Source: Kitasatospora aureofaciens (GTDB taxonomy: Bacteria > Actinomycetota > Actinomycetes > Streptomycetales > Streptomycetaceae). Taken from it: a DNA stretch of 64,000 nt. The stretch lies in NCBI RefSeq assembly GCF_001188955.3, contig NZ_JPRF03000012.1, positions 124,001-188,000 on the forward strand, given 5' to 3'. The position numbers and the translations under genes were made by a program. The notes below the pieces were generated by a model. It saw only the letters and a list, made by a program, of their open reading frames with translations. It was not told where the DNA came from and did no database searches. Shown here one piece after another: positions 40,672-50,148 of the stretch; positions within the stretch are counted from its first letter, which is position 1, and each line of letters starts with the position of its first letter.

Positions 40672-43600
40672 GATCCATCCTCGTCGGGCGTCAGCGGGGA
40701 CGTCGGCGTCGGTGGGGCCCACCGGCCGGCAGCGATCTCCGCATCGAGGCGCGCCTGGAAGTGCGCGTGGGCAGCGCGCATCTCGGTCTCGCGGTCGGCC
40801 TTGTAGAACGGCGCGGTGTAGCCCTCCGATGGCGGGACGGTCGCGGGACTAGCCAGATGATCAAGGAGGGTCGGGTAGGCATCCTTAGTCTGTCCATAGC
40901 CGTACGTATTGTGATTTCGGGCGATCTTGCGCCCGGCTGAATCGAAATACATATTGGCTTCATAGTCAGAGAGCACCGGATAGCGGGACTTGTAGATTGC
41001 GACGAGCTGGTCAGCCGTGATGCCCAGCCAGACGGAAACAAGTGCGTCAAGCTCGACAAGTGCGGCGCGGCGCTCGACCTCGCTGCGGAGCGGGGTCTCG
41101 TACTTCCAGGTGGACGTGAGTTGTGTGGTGAGGGGCTGGAGGTTCCGCCATTTCTCGTACGCCCAATTCTCGCACTCTGGCCAGGCGGGGTGGAACAATT
41201 CCTCCCAGAGCGGTGAATATGCGTCAGTAAGGCAATTCAGACGCAGGGAGCGGATGAGGAGCGGTGTGGCGAGAGGGTGCCCGGCTGTGGCGGCAGGCAT
41301 CTTCAGGGCTTCGCCTGCCATGAGGTTGGTGCGGCCTGTAATGCGTAGGAGATAGTCGAGAGGGAGAGCTGACCAAAATCCGGAGTTTAGGACAGTGAGG
41401 TAATTATCCGAGAGCGCCATCGAATGAACGCCATGGATGTGCGCTGGGCCCGGGGGGATGATCGACGCAAACAGGCTGCGCTCGCTATTGAAGGGAATCA
41501 TTGCGCGCCACGCTAGGCGGAAATAGCGGGTGTACCTGCGCCCGCGCCATGAATCCTGTCGCTCTTCATATCGCTCCATGCTGCATGCACGGACGTAATT
41601 CGTCTTAGGGATGAAACCTTGCTCTAGATTGGATGGAGATAGCGGGATCCAGTCGTTATTGTTGCGGCATGGAATCTTGGGCTCTTTGGCAAACGGAACT
41701 GCGCCTCCAAAGTGGGGGCCCTGCAAGATCACCTCATCTAGGGAGTCGACCTCACGGTTCTCCCAGCGGATGTATCCGTCCTTCTTTCCATTTGCCTCGT
41801 GATAGCCTGCACTGATTAGTGGATCCTGAGCGTCAAGCCGAGTTCCGACCCGCCCTATGGCCTCGATTGCTCCTTGTTCAAGCGAAGTGATTGGGTAGAG
41901 GAGGGGCGTCTGGCTGATCGCGCCAGATTCGCCTGACAGACGATGCCAGCTCGTTAGCAGGTGAGCGTCAACATGGATGACTCGGTCGCGATGAGGTCTG
42001 ATGTCCCAGGCTCCCTCGTGCCGGATCCCCGGAGTGGCGCCTGTTCCGTCATGCTTAAGCGAGCCGGGGACGACCTCGGCCCCGTACAACTCGCTCAGAT
42101 GTAGAAATTCAATTTCACGCGGCGGACCGTAGATGTGGAGGCCGAACTCTTGGTTTCGGCTGAGGTCTTCAAAAGCCCAATTTGCAGCATTGATGAAGCT
42201 TGCGTGTACTCGCAGATGGCGATATGCGGAGCCGCGAAGCTGTGCTTCTCGGGATCCACCGAAATGAGTATCAGGATGAATGAGACCCGTTGCGGCTGGT
42301 GACGATTGGTTTGTCCAGGCGCGGCACATGAAAGCCCTGTATAGGTCGGGTTGAGTGCCTACAAGGATGGGATAAGCAGCTGTGCTGCTCAACACGGAGA
42401 CTATGCCGACGTTCGAGGCAAGCTCGGCCAAGTAATAGGAAGTTCCGAGATTTGAGAACAGCTCATTCTTTCGGATTTGCCATTCGGCAGGGCTCGGCTT
42501 GTCGTCAAGGACGAACCATGGATCCTTCTCCGCGAGAACCGTATCTTCCTGCCAGCGGGGGCGCACCCAGGGCGGGTTTCCCACCTGGATGTCGTAGCCG
42601 GCTCGGGCAAAAACCTGGGCGAATTCCAGCTCCCAGTGGAAGAATCCCTGATCCTCCGCCACATCCCGTGCGACCGAGGCCCACGGGAAGCGGGACTCCA
42701 GCCAGTGGGCGCGGTCCATGCCCATGAGGTCGGGCAGGGTGTCCTCGTAGGGGGTCAGCTCCTCAAGGGTCTCGAAGGCCGACACCAGGGACTCGGCCGG
42801 CACCTCGTGGGTGCCGAGCAGGGCCTCGGCGAAGTCGAGCCAATCGTCCAGAGACGTGAGGGCGATCACCGAGCGCCGTACCTCGCGGATCGCCTCCTTG
42901 CGGCGGCCGGTATTGCGGCGGCGCTCGACCGCCTGCCTGGTCAGTTCGCCGGACTCGCCGATGCCTCCGAAGAGGTCTTCCGCCTGCCAGGACAGGAGGA
43001 CCTGCGATGAGTCCTCTTCGGCAGCCACAGCGACAGGACTGTCTTGTACGCGCTTGTACCGGTCGGCGCTGCCGTCCAGCAGCGCAGCCTCCTGGACCGG
43101 CCAGAACCACAGCGCGCACCAGGCGTCCATCAGCGTCTTGAGACGCCAGTACGGGGTGTCGACCGCGAGCAGATCCGCCAGAACGTCTTCTCGCTGCACA
43201 GCGGCCTCGGGGCGGCGCAGCCATTCCTCCTCGGCGCCCCACACGTCGATGCGACGTGAAATGTCGCGCTCGGAGATCTCCAGGCGCCGTACGACCAGGC
43301 TCCACAGGTACTCGGCGCGCCGCGCAAGGCCTTGCAGACGGGCGATCTGCTTGGCGTCGGGGGACTTGGTGAGCGCCCGGCGCCACGCGCCCAGCGCCTT
43401 CGCCTCCTCCGGCGCCAGCGCCTTGGCCTCCTTCTCGGCGGCGACCGCGCCCCACTCCTTCGCCGGCAGCAGGAAGTGGTGGACCGCGCCCTCCGGCAGC
43501 GGAGCCCCGTTCACCGCGTCTGCCAGGGGGAACCGTTCCGGCGTCGTCCCGAGCCATCCGCCCTTCTTCAGCTTCTCGGCGGGGTACACCTCCCGCCGTC

Positions 43601-45755
43601 CGCCGATCAGCGAGTTCCCTCGCCGCAGGTGCAGGCCGAACCAGGGCGCTTCCATCCCCGGATGCATGGTGTTCAGCCACAGCGACACCTCGGCCAGTTC
43701 GACCGCCGTCTCGTTGAGGTCGACCCCGTACGAGTTGTGCAGGGCGATGTACGCCTTCACCTTCTGCAGTTCGACCGGGTACTTCTCGGTGTCGATAGCG
43801 ACGCCCAGCTCGTCCTGCCGCCGCCGAAGGTACTCGGCCGCGACCTGGTTGATCGCCTCGTTCAGGAACGCGCCCGACCCGAGGGCCGGTTCGCAGATCT
43901 TCCAGTCCAGCAGTTCACGGGCCGGCGTCACCGTCCCGTCCTGGTCCAGGCGGTGCTGGAGGGTGAGCTGGACGGTGACCTTGGTCAGCGACTCAGGGGT
44001 GTAGTAGGAAGCCGAGGTCTGCCGGTCCCGTCCCGACAGCCGGTAGACGAAGGAGCCCGGCTTGTGCCGGACCGGCACCTCCTCGCCGGTGTCCTCGTCC
44101 CTGGTCCGCACGAACACGTCGTCCGGGTACTCGTCGACCTTCGACTTCGGGATCAGCCACGAGCCGTCCTTCGGGTCGCCACCCTTGGCGACCTCCCACA
44201 GCTCCTTGTCCGACACGAAGCCGCTGTACGACATCAGCCCCTCGTACACCGCACCGAGCTGGTTGATGCCCAGCTGCGCGTACGAGATGAAGCCACCGCG
44301 CTCGCCCTTCCGCCCCTTGGTGAGCATCAGCAGGCGCAGCACCTTGTACAGCGTCGCATTCCGAAGCCTGGTGTCGAGGTAGCGCTCCTCGCCCGTCTCG
44401 TCCGCATCGAAGCGCGGATCGGGTACCGAAGAGGCGCCGATCAGCTTGATGGACTCGGGCTCGAACAGCTTGGAGTGCAGCGGCTCGAACCGCAGCCCCA
44501 CGTCCTCCGAGGCCTTCTCCTCCACCACACCATGCGTTCGCCGCGGCCGGTAGCCGTCCTGGACCTTGCCGAACAGCAGGTCCAGCGACTCGTACAGGTA
44601 GAACCCACGCCGCGACTTCTCGTCCACCAGGTCCCGCTCGGCGACGAGTTCACCGAGCCGTCCGAGTCCGTACCCCTGCTGGTACTCGGGGTAGTCCGCG
44701 GGCAGGATGCCCAGCTCCGGCCGGGCCTCCGCGTACAACAGGAACAGGATCCGGTACAGATACCGCAACGACTCCCGGGTCAGCTGCTTTCCCAGCTCGG
44801 GGAGTTCCATGATGTCTTCGGGCCGGACGCCTTCGTTCTCGCGGATGCGGTCCAGCACCTCGTTGGCGATCAGCTCGACGCTCAGCCGCAGCCCGTCGCG
44901 CAGGTCGCTCGACACACCGACCGCGTGCTTGGTGGACTTGTCGACGAGTTCCGCGAGCGGGTTCTCGCCGCCCGCCTCCGGCGTGCGCAGCGAGTCGGCG
45001 CCGAACAGGGCCGCCACCGTGTCGAGTTCGCCGCCGACCTTGGTGTCGTTGCGCTCCAGCGCGCCGTCCAGCGACACCGCGAGGTAGCGGCCCTCGCCCC
45101 AGGTCATCCGGTCGGCGAGAACGACGACGCCACCCACCAGCAGCAGGACGTACCGGGGCGCGTCCTCGCACGCGAAGAGGAACGACGCGAGCTTGGAGCC
45201 GGTCACGAGACAGTGCTGCCCGTCGAGCACCAGCGGTTCGAGCAGGCGCCCGGGGCCGTCCGGGTCCAGGGCGGCGTCCGGCTCGGCGGCCCAGCCGCAG
45301 TCCAGGGCGATCAGGCCCTTCTCGCTGTGCGCGACCCGCACCTGGTACGCCTGGTCGGCCCGCTCGACCGTGATGGTGCCGGGCTTGGCGTCGTAGCCGA
45401 GGGCCAGCAGCACCCGGGCGTTGAGCGCCCGCACCCGCTCGCACCAGGCCGGGGAGCCGTAGGTGGCAGTGTCGTCATCCGCCGACGTCCGACCGTCCTC
45501 CGCCGCCTCCGGCAGGGCGAAGCCGGCCCGCGAGCGGAAGTACGGCCGCCGCAGGGCGCGCAGGCCGGCCCGGGGGGTGACCGGCAGGGCGTCCGGGTCC
45601 TGCTCCGCGTCGTCAGCGACAGTGGCAGCCTTCGCCGCCTCCTCGCGCTCCTTCCACACGGCCAGCAGCCCGGACTTGAGGTCCTTGGGCAGCACCTCGG
45701 CGAGGTAGTGGGCGGAGAAGTAGTCGCCGCGGTTCACCAGGGAGTCGTACGTCAT
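40668..45755 (-). CDS. Giant class I adenine DNA methyltransferase (DrmMI/PglX-like)
   Basis: 1695 aa, starting 18 bases after the SNF2 gene stop. Motif I is CEPALGSGAFLNEA near residue 620 and motif IV is NPPW (GNPPWVRPRW) near residue 1060, the gamma-type N6-adenine methyltransferase arrangement. The region after it should contain the target-recognition domain. Size and order with an SNF2 helicase match DISARM class 1 DrmMI, and also PglX of BREX. No PglZ, BrxL or DrmA/B gene is in this operon. Bases about 40860-42700 are clearly lower in GC than the N-terminal half, suggesting the recognition domain was exchanged. Expected role: marking host DNA, or DNA modification during defence. Confidence 0.92.
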   Translation of the reverse strand: MTYDSLVNRGDYFSAHYLAEVLPKDLKSGLLAVWKEREEAAKAATVADDAEQDPDALPVTPRAGLRALRRPYFRSRAGFALPEAAEDGRTSADDDTATYGSPAWCERVRALNARVLLALGYDAKPGTITVERADQAYQVRVAHSEKGLIALDCGWAAEPDAALDPDGPGRLLEPLVLDGQHCLVTGSKLASFLFACEDAPRYVLLLVGGVVVLADRMTWGEGRYLAVSLDGALERNDTKVGGELDTVAALFGADSLRTPEAGGENPLAELVDKSTKHAVGVSSDLRDGLRLSVELIANEVLDRIRENEGVRPEDIMELPELGKQLTRESLRYLYRILFLLYAEARPELGILPADYPEYQQGYGLGRLGELVAERDLVDEKSRRGFYLYESLDLLFGKVQDGYRPRRTHGVVEEKASEDVGLRFEPLHSKLFEPESIKLIGASSVPDPRFDADETGEERYLDTRLRNATLYKVLRLLMLTKGRKGERGGFISYAQLGINQLGAVYEGLMSYSGFVSDKELWEVAKGGDPKDGSWLIPKSKVDEYPDDVFVRTRDEDTGEEVPVRHKPGSFVYRLSGRDRQTSASYYTPESLTKVTVQLTLQHRLDQDGTVTPARELLDWKICEPALGSGAFLNEAINQVAAEYLRRRQDELGVAIDTEKYPVELQKVKAYIALHNSYGVDLNETAVELAEVSLWLNTMHPGMEAPWFGLHLRRGNSLIGGRREVYPAEKLKKGGWLGTTPERFPLADAVNGAPLPEGAVHHFLLPAKEWGAVAAEKEAKALAPEEAKALGAWRRALTKSPDAKQIARLQGLARRAEYLWSLVVRRLEISERDISRRIDVWGAEEEWLRRPEAAVQREDVLADLLAVDTPYWRLKTLMDAWCALWFWPVQEAALLDGSADRYKRVQDSPVAVAAEEDSSQVLLSWQAEDLFGGIGESGELTRQAVERRRNTGRRKEAIREVRRSVIALTSLDDWLDFAEALLGTHEVPAESLVSAFETLEELTPYEDTLPDLMGMDRAHWLESRFPWASVARDVAEDQGFFHWELEFAQVFARAGYDIQVGNPPWVRPRWQEDTVLAEKDPWFVLDDKPSPAEWQIRKNELFSNLGTSYYLAELASNVGIVSVLSSTAAYPILVGTQPDLYRAFMCRAWTNQSSPAATGLIHPDTHFGGSREAQLRGSAYRHLRVHASFINAANWAFEDLSRNQEFGLHIYGPPREIEFLHLSELYGAEVVPGSLKHDGTGATPGIRHEGAWDIRPHRDRVIHVDAHLLTSWHRLSGESGAISQTPLLYPITSLEQGAIEAIGRVGTRLDAQDPLISAGYHEANGKKDGYIRWENREVDSLDEVILQGPHFGGAVPFAKEPKIPCRNNNDWIPLSPSNLEQGFIPKTNYVRACSMERYEERQDSWRGRRYTRYFRLAWRAMIPFNSERSLFASIIPPGPAHIHGVHSMALSDNYLTVLNSGFWSALPLDYLLRITGRTNLMAGEALKMPAATAGHPLATPLLIRSLRLNCLTDAYSPLWEELFHPAWPECENWAYEKWRNLQPLTTQLTSTWKYETPLRSEVERRAALVELDALVSVWLGITADQLVAIYKSRYPVLSDYEANMYFDSAGRKIARNHNTYGYGQTKDAYPTLLDHLASPATVPPSEGYTAPFYKADRETEMRAAHAHFQARLDAEIAAGRWAPPTPTSPLTPDEDGS

Positions 45756-45773
45756 AACTGCTTCTCTCAGGGG

Positions 45774-48623
45774 TCAGACGGCCTGGGGCGGCGTGGGGGC
45801 GAGCACGGCGAGGACGCGGAGCAGCGGGCGGCCGGTGGTGAGCAGCGAGTCGGCGATGCCGGCTAGGCGCTCCTTGGTGCGTTCGCCCGCGAGGGTCGGC
45901 TGCTCCCAGGCGCCGAGGCGGAGCCGGTAGTTCTCGATCGGTTCGCGCAGCGGCTCGTCCCAGGCCTCCCGGTGGTGCTCCAGGAACGCCTCCGCCCGCT
46001 CCAGCGCGGCCGGGATGGCGTCCTGCAGCCGGTCGACGGGCCAGTGCTTCAGCGGGTTGGCCATGGTGGGCCCGACACCGGAGCGGCGGAGTATCGCCAC
46101 CATGTCGTCGTCGACGGCACCGTCCCGGGTGACCGCCATCCACTTGACCACCGTGGGCCGGCCGAGGGCGTTGGAGTAGACGCCCTGGATCAGGTACGTG
46201 GGCTCGGCGACGTCCGCGGTGATGACCAGCGCCTCCTGGCGCCCGAGGCGCACGAGCACCTTGTCGGTGAGCCACTCCACCACCGGGTGGAGGTCGGTGA
46301 GCAGCGAGATCTCCGGCCAGCTGGACGTGGAGGACTCGCGGGCGCGCTGCAGGGAGTGCTCGGCGAGGCGCCGGTTGAGGGTGACCAACAGCCTTTCCCG
46401 AAGCCGCTGTTCGCGCACGTAGTCGAGGGGCAGCGCCTTGAGCCGGTGGACGAGGTCGGCCGGCGGGCGGAAGGAGATCAGGCCGGAGGTCTCGTCGCGG
46501 TCCATCTCCAGGGTGCTCTGGGCATCCGGGAAGACCTCCCGCAGGGCCTCGTCGAGGAACTCCCGGGTGGAGGCGAACAGGCGGGGCACGTCGGCGCGCG
46601 GCACGGAGGTGTCCTCGCCAGTGGGCTCTTCACCGACCGAGCCGAAGAAGTCCGCGAGGAAGTCGTCCATGCCGCCGCCTCCGTCGGGCCCGTCGGCCTG
46701 CGGGCGGTGCGCCTCCAGGGACTCCTCCACCGTGCGGCCGCGCAGCAGGTCCTGGATGAGCGACTTCTCCTCGGCCTCCGCGCGGTAGAGACCGGTGACG
46801 GCCTCCGCCGTGCCGAGCTTCTGGTGGGCCTCGCGCTCGCGGTCGAGCAGGCGCTCGGCGACGAGGATGTCGTCCTTGGCGCCCTCGACCTCGCTGGTGA
46901 GGATCAGCGCGCGGAACTCCGGGGAACGGGCCTGGCCGTAGCGGTCGATGCGGCCGTTGCGCTGCTCGATGCGGATCAGCGACCAGGGCACGTCGTAGTG
47001 CACCAGCTGGTTGCACTGGCGGTGGAGGTTGACGCCTTCGGATGCGACGTCTCCGGTGAGCAGCACACGCACCGGGGTGTCGGCGAGGCCGAAGTCCTCG
47101 ACGCACTGCATCTGCTGTTCGTCACTGAGGCCGCCGTGCATGAGGCGGACGGCGCCCTGGGCTGCCCGGCCCTTGAAGCCGAGGGCGGCGGGAAGGACGG
47201 AGTGCAGCCATTCCAAGGTCTGCACGCGCTCGGAGAAGACGACCACGCGGGTGTCGGAGCCGGGCCCCACCCCGATCGCCCGCAGCTCGGAGACGAGCGC
47301 GTAGAACTTCGCCGAGTCCGTGTCGGACATGGCGCCCGCGAGGTCGCGCAGCCGGAGCAGGGCCTCCCGCTCCGCCGCCACGGCGGATTGGATTTCCTTC
47401 TTCTCCAGCGTCTTGATCCGCGTCTCGACGGTGGCCTTCAGCGCGGCCGGCGAGGACAGGAAGGACTTGAGCAGGGTGTAGGGGAAGAGCGGCACATCGC
47501 TGACCGACTTCCGGCCGTTGGACGGCAGCCAGACCTCGGCCAGCTCCTCGAAGACCTTCTCCTCGGCCGGAGTGGCCGCGCAGCGCACCGAGTGGGAGGG
47601 GCCGCGGTCCGCCCACTGCCCCTTCATCTGCTCGCGCACCTCTTGGCTGATCTTGGTGCGGCGGATGAAGAGGTGCTCGATGTCCTCGGCCCGGTAGTTC
47701 TCCGGGTCGCGGATGGCCGCCGGGTCGAGCAGGCCGATGAGTTCGGCGAAGGACTTCGCGTCGCCGTTGTGCGGGGTGGCGGAGGCTAGGATCAGGGCGT
47801 CCGTGCGCGGGGCCAGGATCTGGGCGAGCTGGTTGCGGAGCGAGCCGCGGTTGATCAGGTTGTGGGATTCGTCGATGACGACCGCGTCCCAGCTGATCCG
47901 TTCCAGGTGGTGCTTGTACTGGTCGGTGTTCTTCAGGGTGTCGATCGAGACGATCACGCGCTTGAAGTAGGTGAAGGGGTTGCGGCCCGCCGGGATCTCG
48001 CGCTGGATCCGCTCGATGCCGACCGAGTCCAGTCGGATCAGCGGGATCGCGAAGCGTGTCCACAGCTCGTGCTGGAACTGCTCCAGCACGTGCTGCGGGG
48101 TGACGACCAGGATGCGGTCCCCGCGTCCGCGCCGGATCAGCTCGGCGAGGGTGAGCCCGATCTCCAGGGTCTTGCCGAGGCCCACCACGTCGGCGATCAG
48201 CATCCGGGGCCGCAGGTTGCGGCCGGAGAGCGCGAGCTGGGCCGGACGCTGCTGGTAGGGGAGGGAATCCAGGAGGAAGGAGTCGGCCAGGGCGAGGCCG
48301 CGTTCCGACTGGGGCAGGGCGGTCCGTCGCAGCACGGCCTCCAGGAAGAGGCGGGAGCGGCGGAAGTTCGGCGAGTCGTCGGCGACGAGCTTCGTCTTCC
48401 GGGGGTCGACCAGCTCGATCCGGTCGAGGGCGGTGAAGAAGACCGCCTCCTGGTCACGGACGAAGTCCGAGACGCCGACCACTTCGACCCGGGCGCCGTC
48501 GTGTTCGGTGAGCGAGCTGTTCCGTACGAGCCACACTTCGTCCCGAACGAAGACCTGCGCGCCCGCCGGATACGGGTCCTCCACGGCCCCGGTCGGTTCG
48601 GCGCTGCTCAGCTCGGGGGTCAC
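45774..48623 (-). CDS. SNF2-family helicase (DrmD-like)
   Basis: 949 aa from GTG 48623, preceded by AGGAGG. The SF2/SNF2 core has Walker A ADVVGLGKTLEIGL near residue 148, a DExH box VVIDESHNLINR near 250, SATPHNGD near 285 and the C-terminal RNGRIDRYGQARSPE near 565. The last 350 residues form a charged domain of unknown fold. SNF2 proteins of this size next to a DrmMI-type methyltransferase define DISARM class 1 (DrmD), where the protein is thought to remodel or translocate on invading DNA. The methyltransferase gene follows after 18 bases. The Ser/Thr kinase gene lies 109 bp upstream on the same strand. Confidence 0.92.
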   Translation of the reverse strand: MTPELSSAEPTGAVEDPYPAGAQVFVRDEVWLVRNSSLTEHDGARVEVVGVSDFVRDQEAVFFTALDRIELVDPRKTKLVADDSPNFRRSRLFLEAVLRRTALPQSERGLALADSFLLDSLPYQQRPAQLALSGRNLRPRMLIADVVGLGKTLEIGLTLAELIRRGRGDRILVVTPQHVLEQFQHELWTRFAIPLIRLDSVGIERIQREIPAGRNPFTYFKRVIVSIDTLKNTDQYKHHLERISWDAVVIDESHNLINRGSLRNQLAQILAPRTDALILASATPHNGDAKSFAELIGLLDPAAIRDPENYRAEDIEHLFIRRTKISQEVREQMKGQWADRGPSHSVRCAATPAEEKVFEELAEVWLPSNGRKSVSDVPLFPYTLLKSFLSSPAALKATVETRIKTLEKKEIQSAVAAEREALLRLRDLAGAMSDTDSAKFYALVSELRAIGVGPGSDTRVVVFSERVQTLEWLHSVLPAALGFKGRAAQGAVRLMHGGLSDEQQMQCVEDFGLADTPVRVLLTGDVASEGVNLHRQCNQLVHYDVPWSLIRIEQRNGRIDRYGQARSPEFRALILTSEVEGAKDDILVAERLLDREREAHQKLGTAEAVTGLYRAEAEEKSLIQDLLRGRTVEESLEAHRPQADGPDGGGGMDDFLADFFGSVGEEPTGEDTSVPRADVPRLFASTREFLDEALREVFPDAQSTLEMDRDETSGLISFRPPADLVHRLKALPLDYVREQRLRERLLVTLNRRLAEHSLQRARESSTSSWPEISLLTDLHPVVEWLTDKVLVRLGRQEALVITADVAEPTYLIQGVYSNALGRPTVVKWMAVTRDGAVDDDMVAILRRSGVGPTMANPLKHWPVDRLQDAIPAALERAEAFLEHHREAWDEPLREPIENYRLRLGAWEQPTLAGERTKERLAGIADSLLTTGRPLLRVLAVLAPTPPQAV

Positions 48624-48732
48624 CCGCTGCCTCCTGTGTTCATCGTGCTGTGCGGTGGGGGCGGCCGTCCTCCAGGGACAGCGCACCAGGTGAAGAGCTT
48701 ACGGCGAGTGCGAGGAGAGGACCGGGCCTCGG

Positions 48733-49923
48733 TCAGAACGGGGCCTTGGCGGCGTAGACCTCGCGCAGCTGTTGAGCTGTGCGACGGGCCTGCAGGGATC
48801 GTCGGGGCGTACGGGGCGCCGATGCCGAGGGCGGGGCAGGCGTCGGCCCGGGCGCGTCGGTGGGCGAGGTTGTCACCGCGGGGACGTCCCTGAGTGTCGG
48901 TGTGTAGCCGGGGTTTTCGTCCGGTGCGGGACCGGGCGGCGGGGCGACGGTCGGCGCTGGGGCAGGAACCGTGGTTGCGTCGGCCGGGGCAGGTTGGAGG
49001 AGTTGCACGGTTTGGGTGGTCGAGCCGGGCCCGGGAGCCGGACGCGCTGCGGTCAGAGCTGTCAGGCGCCGGCGGGCCTGGGCGACCTTGAGGCCCTGGG
49101 TCTCGATGACGGCGCGAAACTCCTGGACGACGGAGGGAAGGGACGGTCGGTCCCTGGCCTCGTGGGCCAGCATCGAGGCCAGAATCGGTGACAGCTCGGC
49201 CGGGACACCAGCCAGGTCCGGCGGCGTGTCCCGATCGGTGACCATGTGGAAGAGCACATTGATGTTGGCGGCCTGGTAGGGGTACCGGCCGGTCAGTGCG
49301 AAGAGGAGGACCGCTCCCAGTGCGTACGCGTCGACCGCCTCCGTGAGCGGCTTCACGCCGTTGGCCTGTTCCGGCGCCATGCACATGGGTGTGCCGACGA
49401 CCGTGTTCGGGGCGGTGAGGGAGGAACCCGACTCGGCGAACACCGCGAGGCCGAAGTCGATGATCTTGGGACCGGTGGGTCCCAGCAGGACGTTCGCCGG
49501 CTTGAGGTCCCGGTGCAGCAGTCCTTGCTTGTGCACCAGGGCGAGGGCCTCGGCGAGGGTCGCGCCGAGCGAGGCCACCAGGACGGCCGGGAGCGGGCCG
49601 TACGCGTCCACATGCCTGCGGAGATCGGCACCCTCGACGTACTCCGTGGCCAGCCACGGTGGCTCCGCCTCGGGATCCGCGTCCAGGAAGGCCGCGACCC
49701 GGTTTCCCCAAACGGTCTTGAGGATTTCGATCTCCTGGGCGAAGCGCAGCCGGGTCTCCGAGTCGACCAGGGAGGGCTTGATCACCTTGACCGCGGCCTG
49801 TTCCCCGCCCGGGGATTCGCCGAGGTACACCTGACCCATGCCCCCCTGACCGATCCGGGCGAGGAGTTCGAAACCACCGATCTCGGGCGGGTCCTCGGGG
49901 CTCAGGGGAGTTGTCGTTTGCAC
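48733..49923 (-). CDS. Serine/threonine protein kinase
   Basis: 396 aa from GTG 49923 with GAGGA at a good spacing; longer minus-strand frames run antisense through the helicase gene and are shadows. The kinase domain covers about residues 15-280: GQGGMGQVYLG loop, AAVKVIK lysine, LLHRDLKPANVLL catalytic loop, IIDFGLA metal site and GTPMCMAPEQ. A Pro/Ala/Thr-rich tail of about 100 residues follows and ends LREVYAAKAPF. No transmembrane helix or PASTA domain is seen, so it is a soluble kinase. It is divergent from the helicase-PLD gene and upstream of the SNF2 gene. In Mokosh type I, a kinase is fused to the same kind of helicase. Confidence 0.94.
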   Translation of the reverse strand: MQTTTPLSPEDPPEIGGFELLARIGQGGMGQVYLGESPGGEQAAVKVIKPSLVDSETRLRFAQEIEILKTVWGNRVAAFLDADPEAEPPWLATEYVEGADLRRHVDAYGPLPAVLVASLGATLAEALALVHKQGLLHRDLKPANVLLGPTGPKIIDFGLAVFAESGSSLTAPNTVVGTPMCMAPEQANGVKPLTEAVDAYALGAVLLFALTGRYPYQAANINVLFHMVTDRDTPPDLAGVPAELSPILASMLAHEARDRPSLPSVVQEFRAVIETQGLKVAQARRRLTALTAARPAPGPGSTTQTVQLLQPAPADATTVPAPAPTVAPPPGPAPDENPGYTPTLRDVPAVTTSPTDAPGPTPAPPSASAPRTPRRSLQARRTAQQLREVYAAKAPF

Positions 49924-50148
49924 GCCCGTCCTCGTCGTGGTGGTGATCGGAGTCCTGACTACGGCCACCGTAGTGGACCCTGCTCGATCGAGCGGGTGGA
50001 TCGGGAGACGTGGCCACCCGGCCCGCGCGGGTCTGTTCTCGCGGTGAGTCCGCCGGGCTCGGCGGTTGACGGAATCCGCCCCTGGTGTCGGTCGCACTCC
50101 GTACAGTGGTCGGAACACTGTGCACGCGCAACGGGGGAACGCACACCT
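49924..50148. promoter_or_regulatory. Divergent promoter region, kinase operon versus helicase-PLD operon
   Basis: The 225-bp gap lies between the kinase (minus) and the helicase-PLD gene (plus), so one regulator could control both halves of the island. I could not pick out reliable -35/-10 hexamers. Confidence 0.4.
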
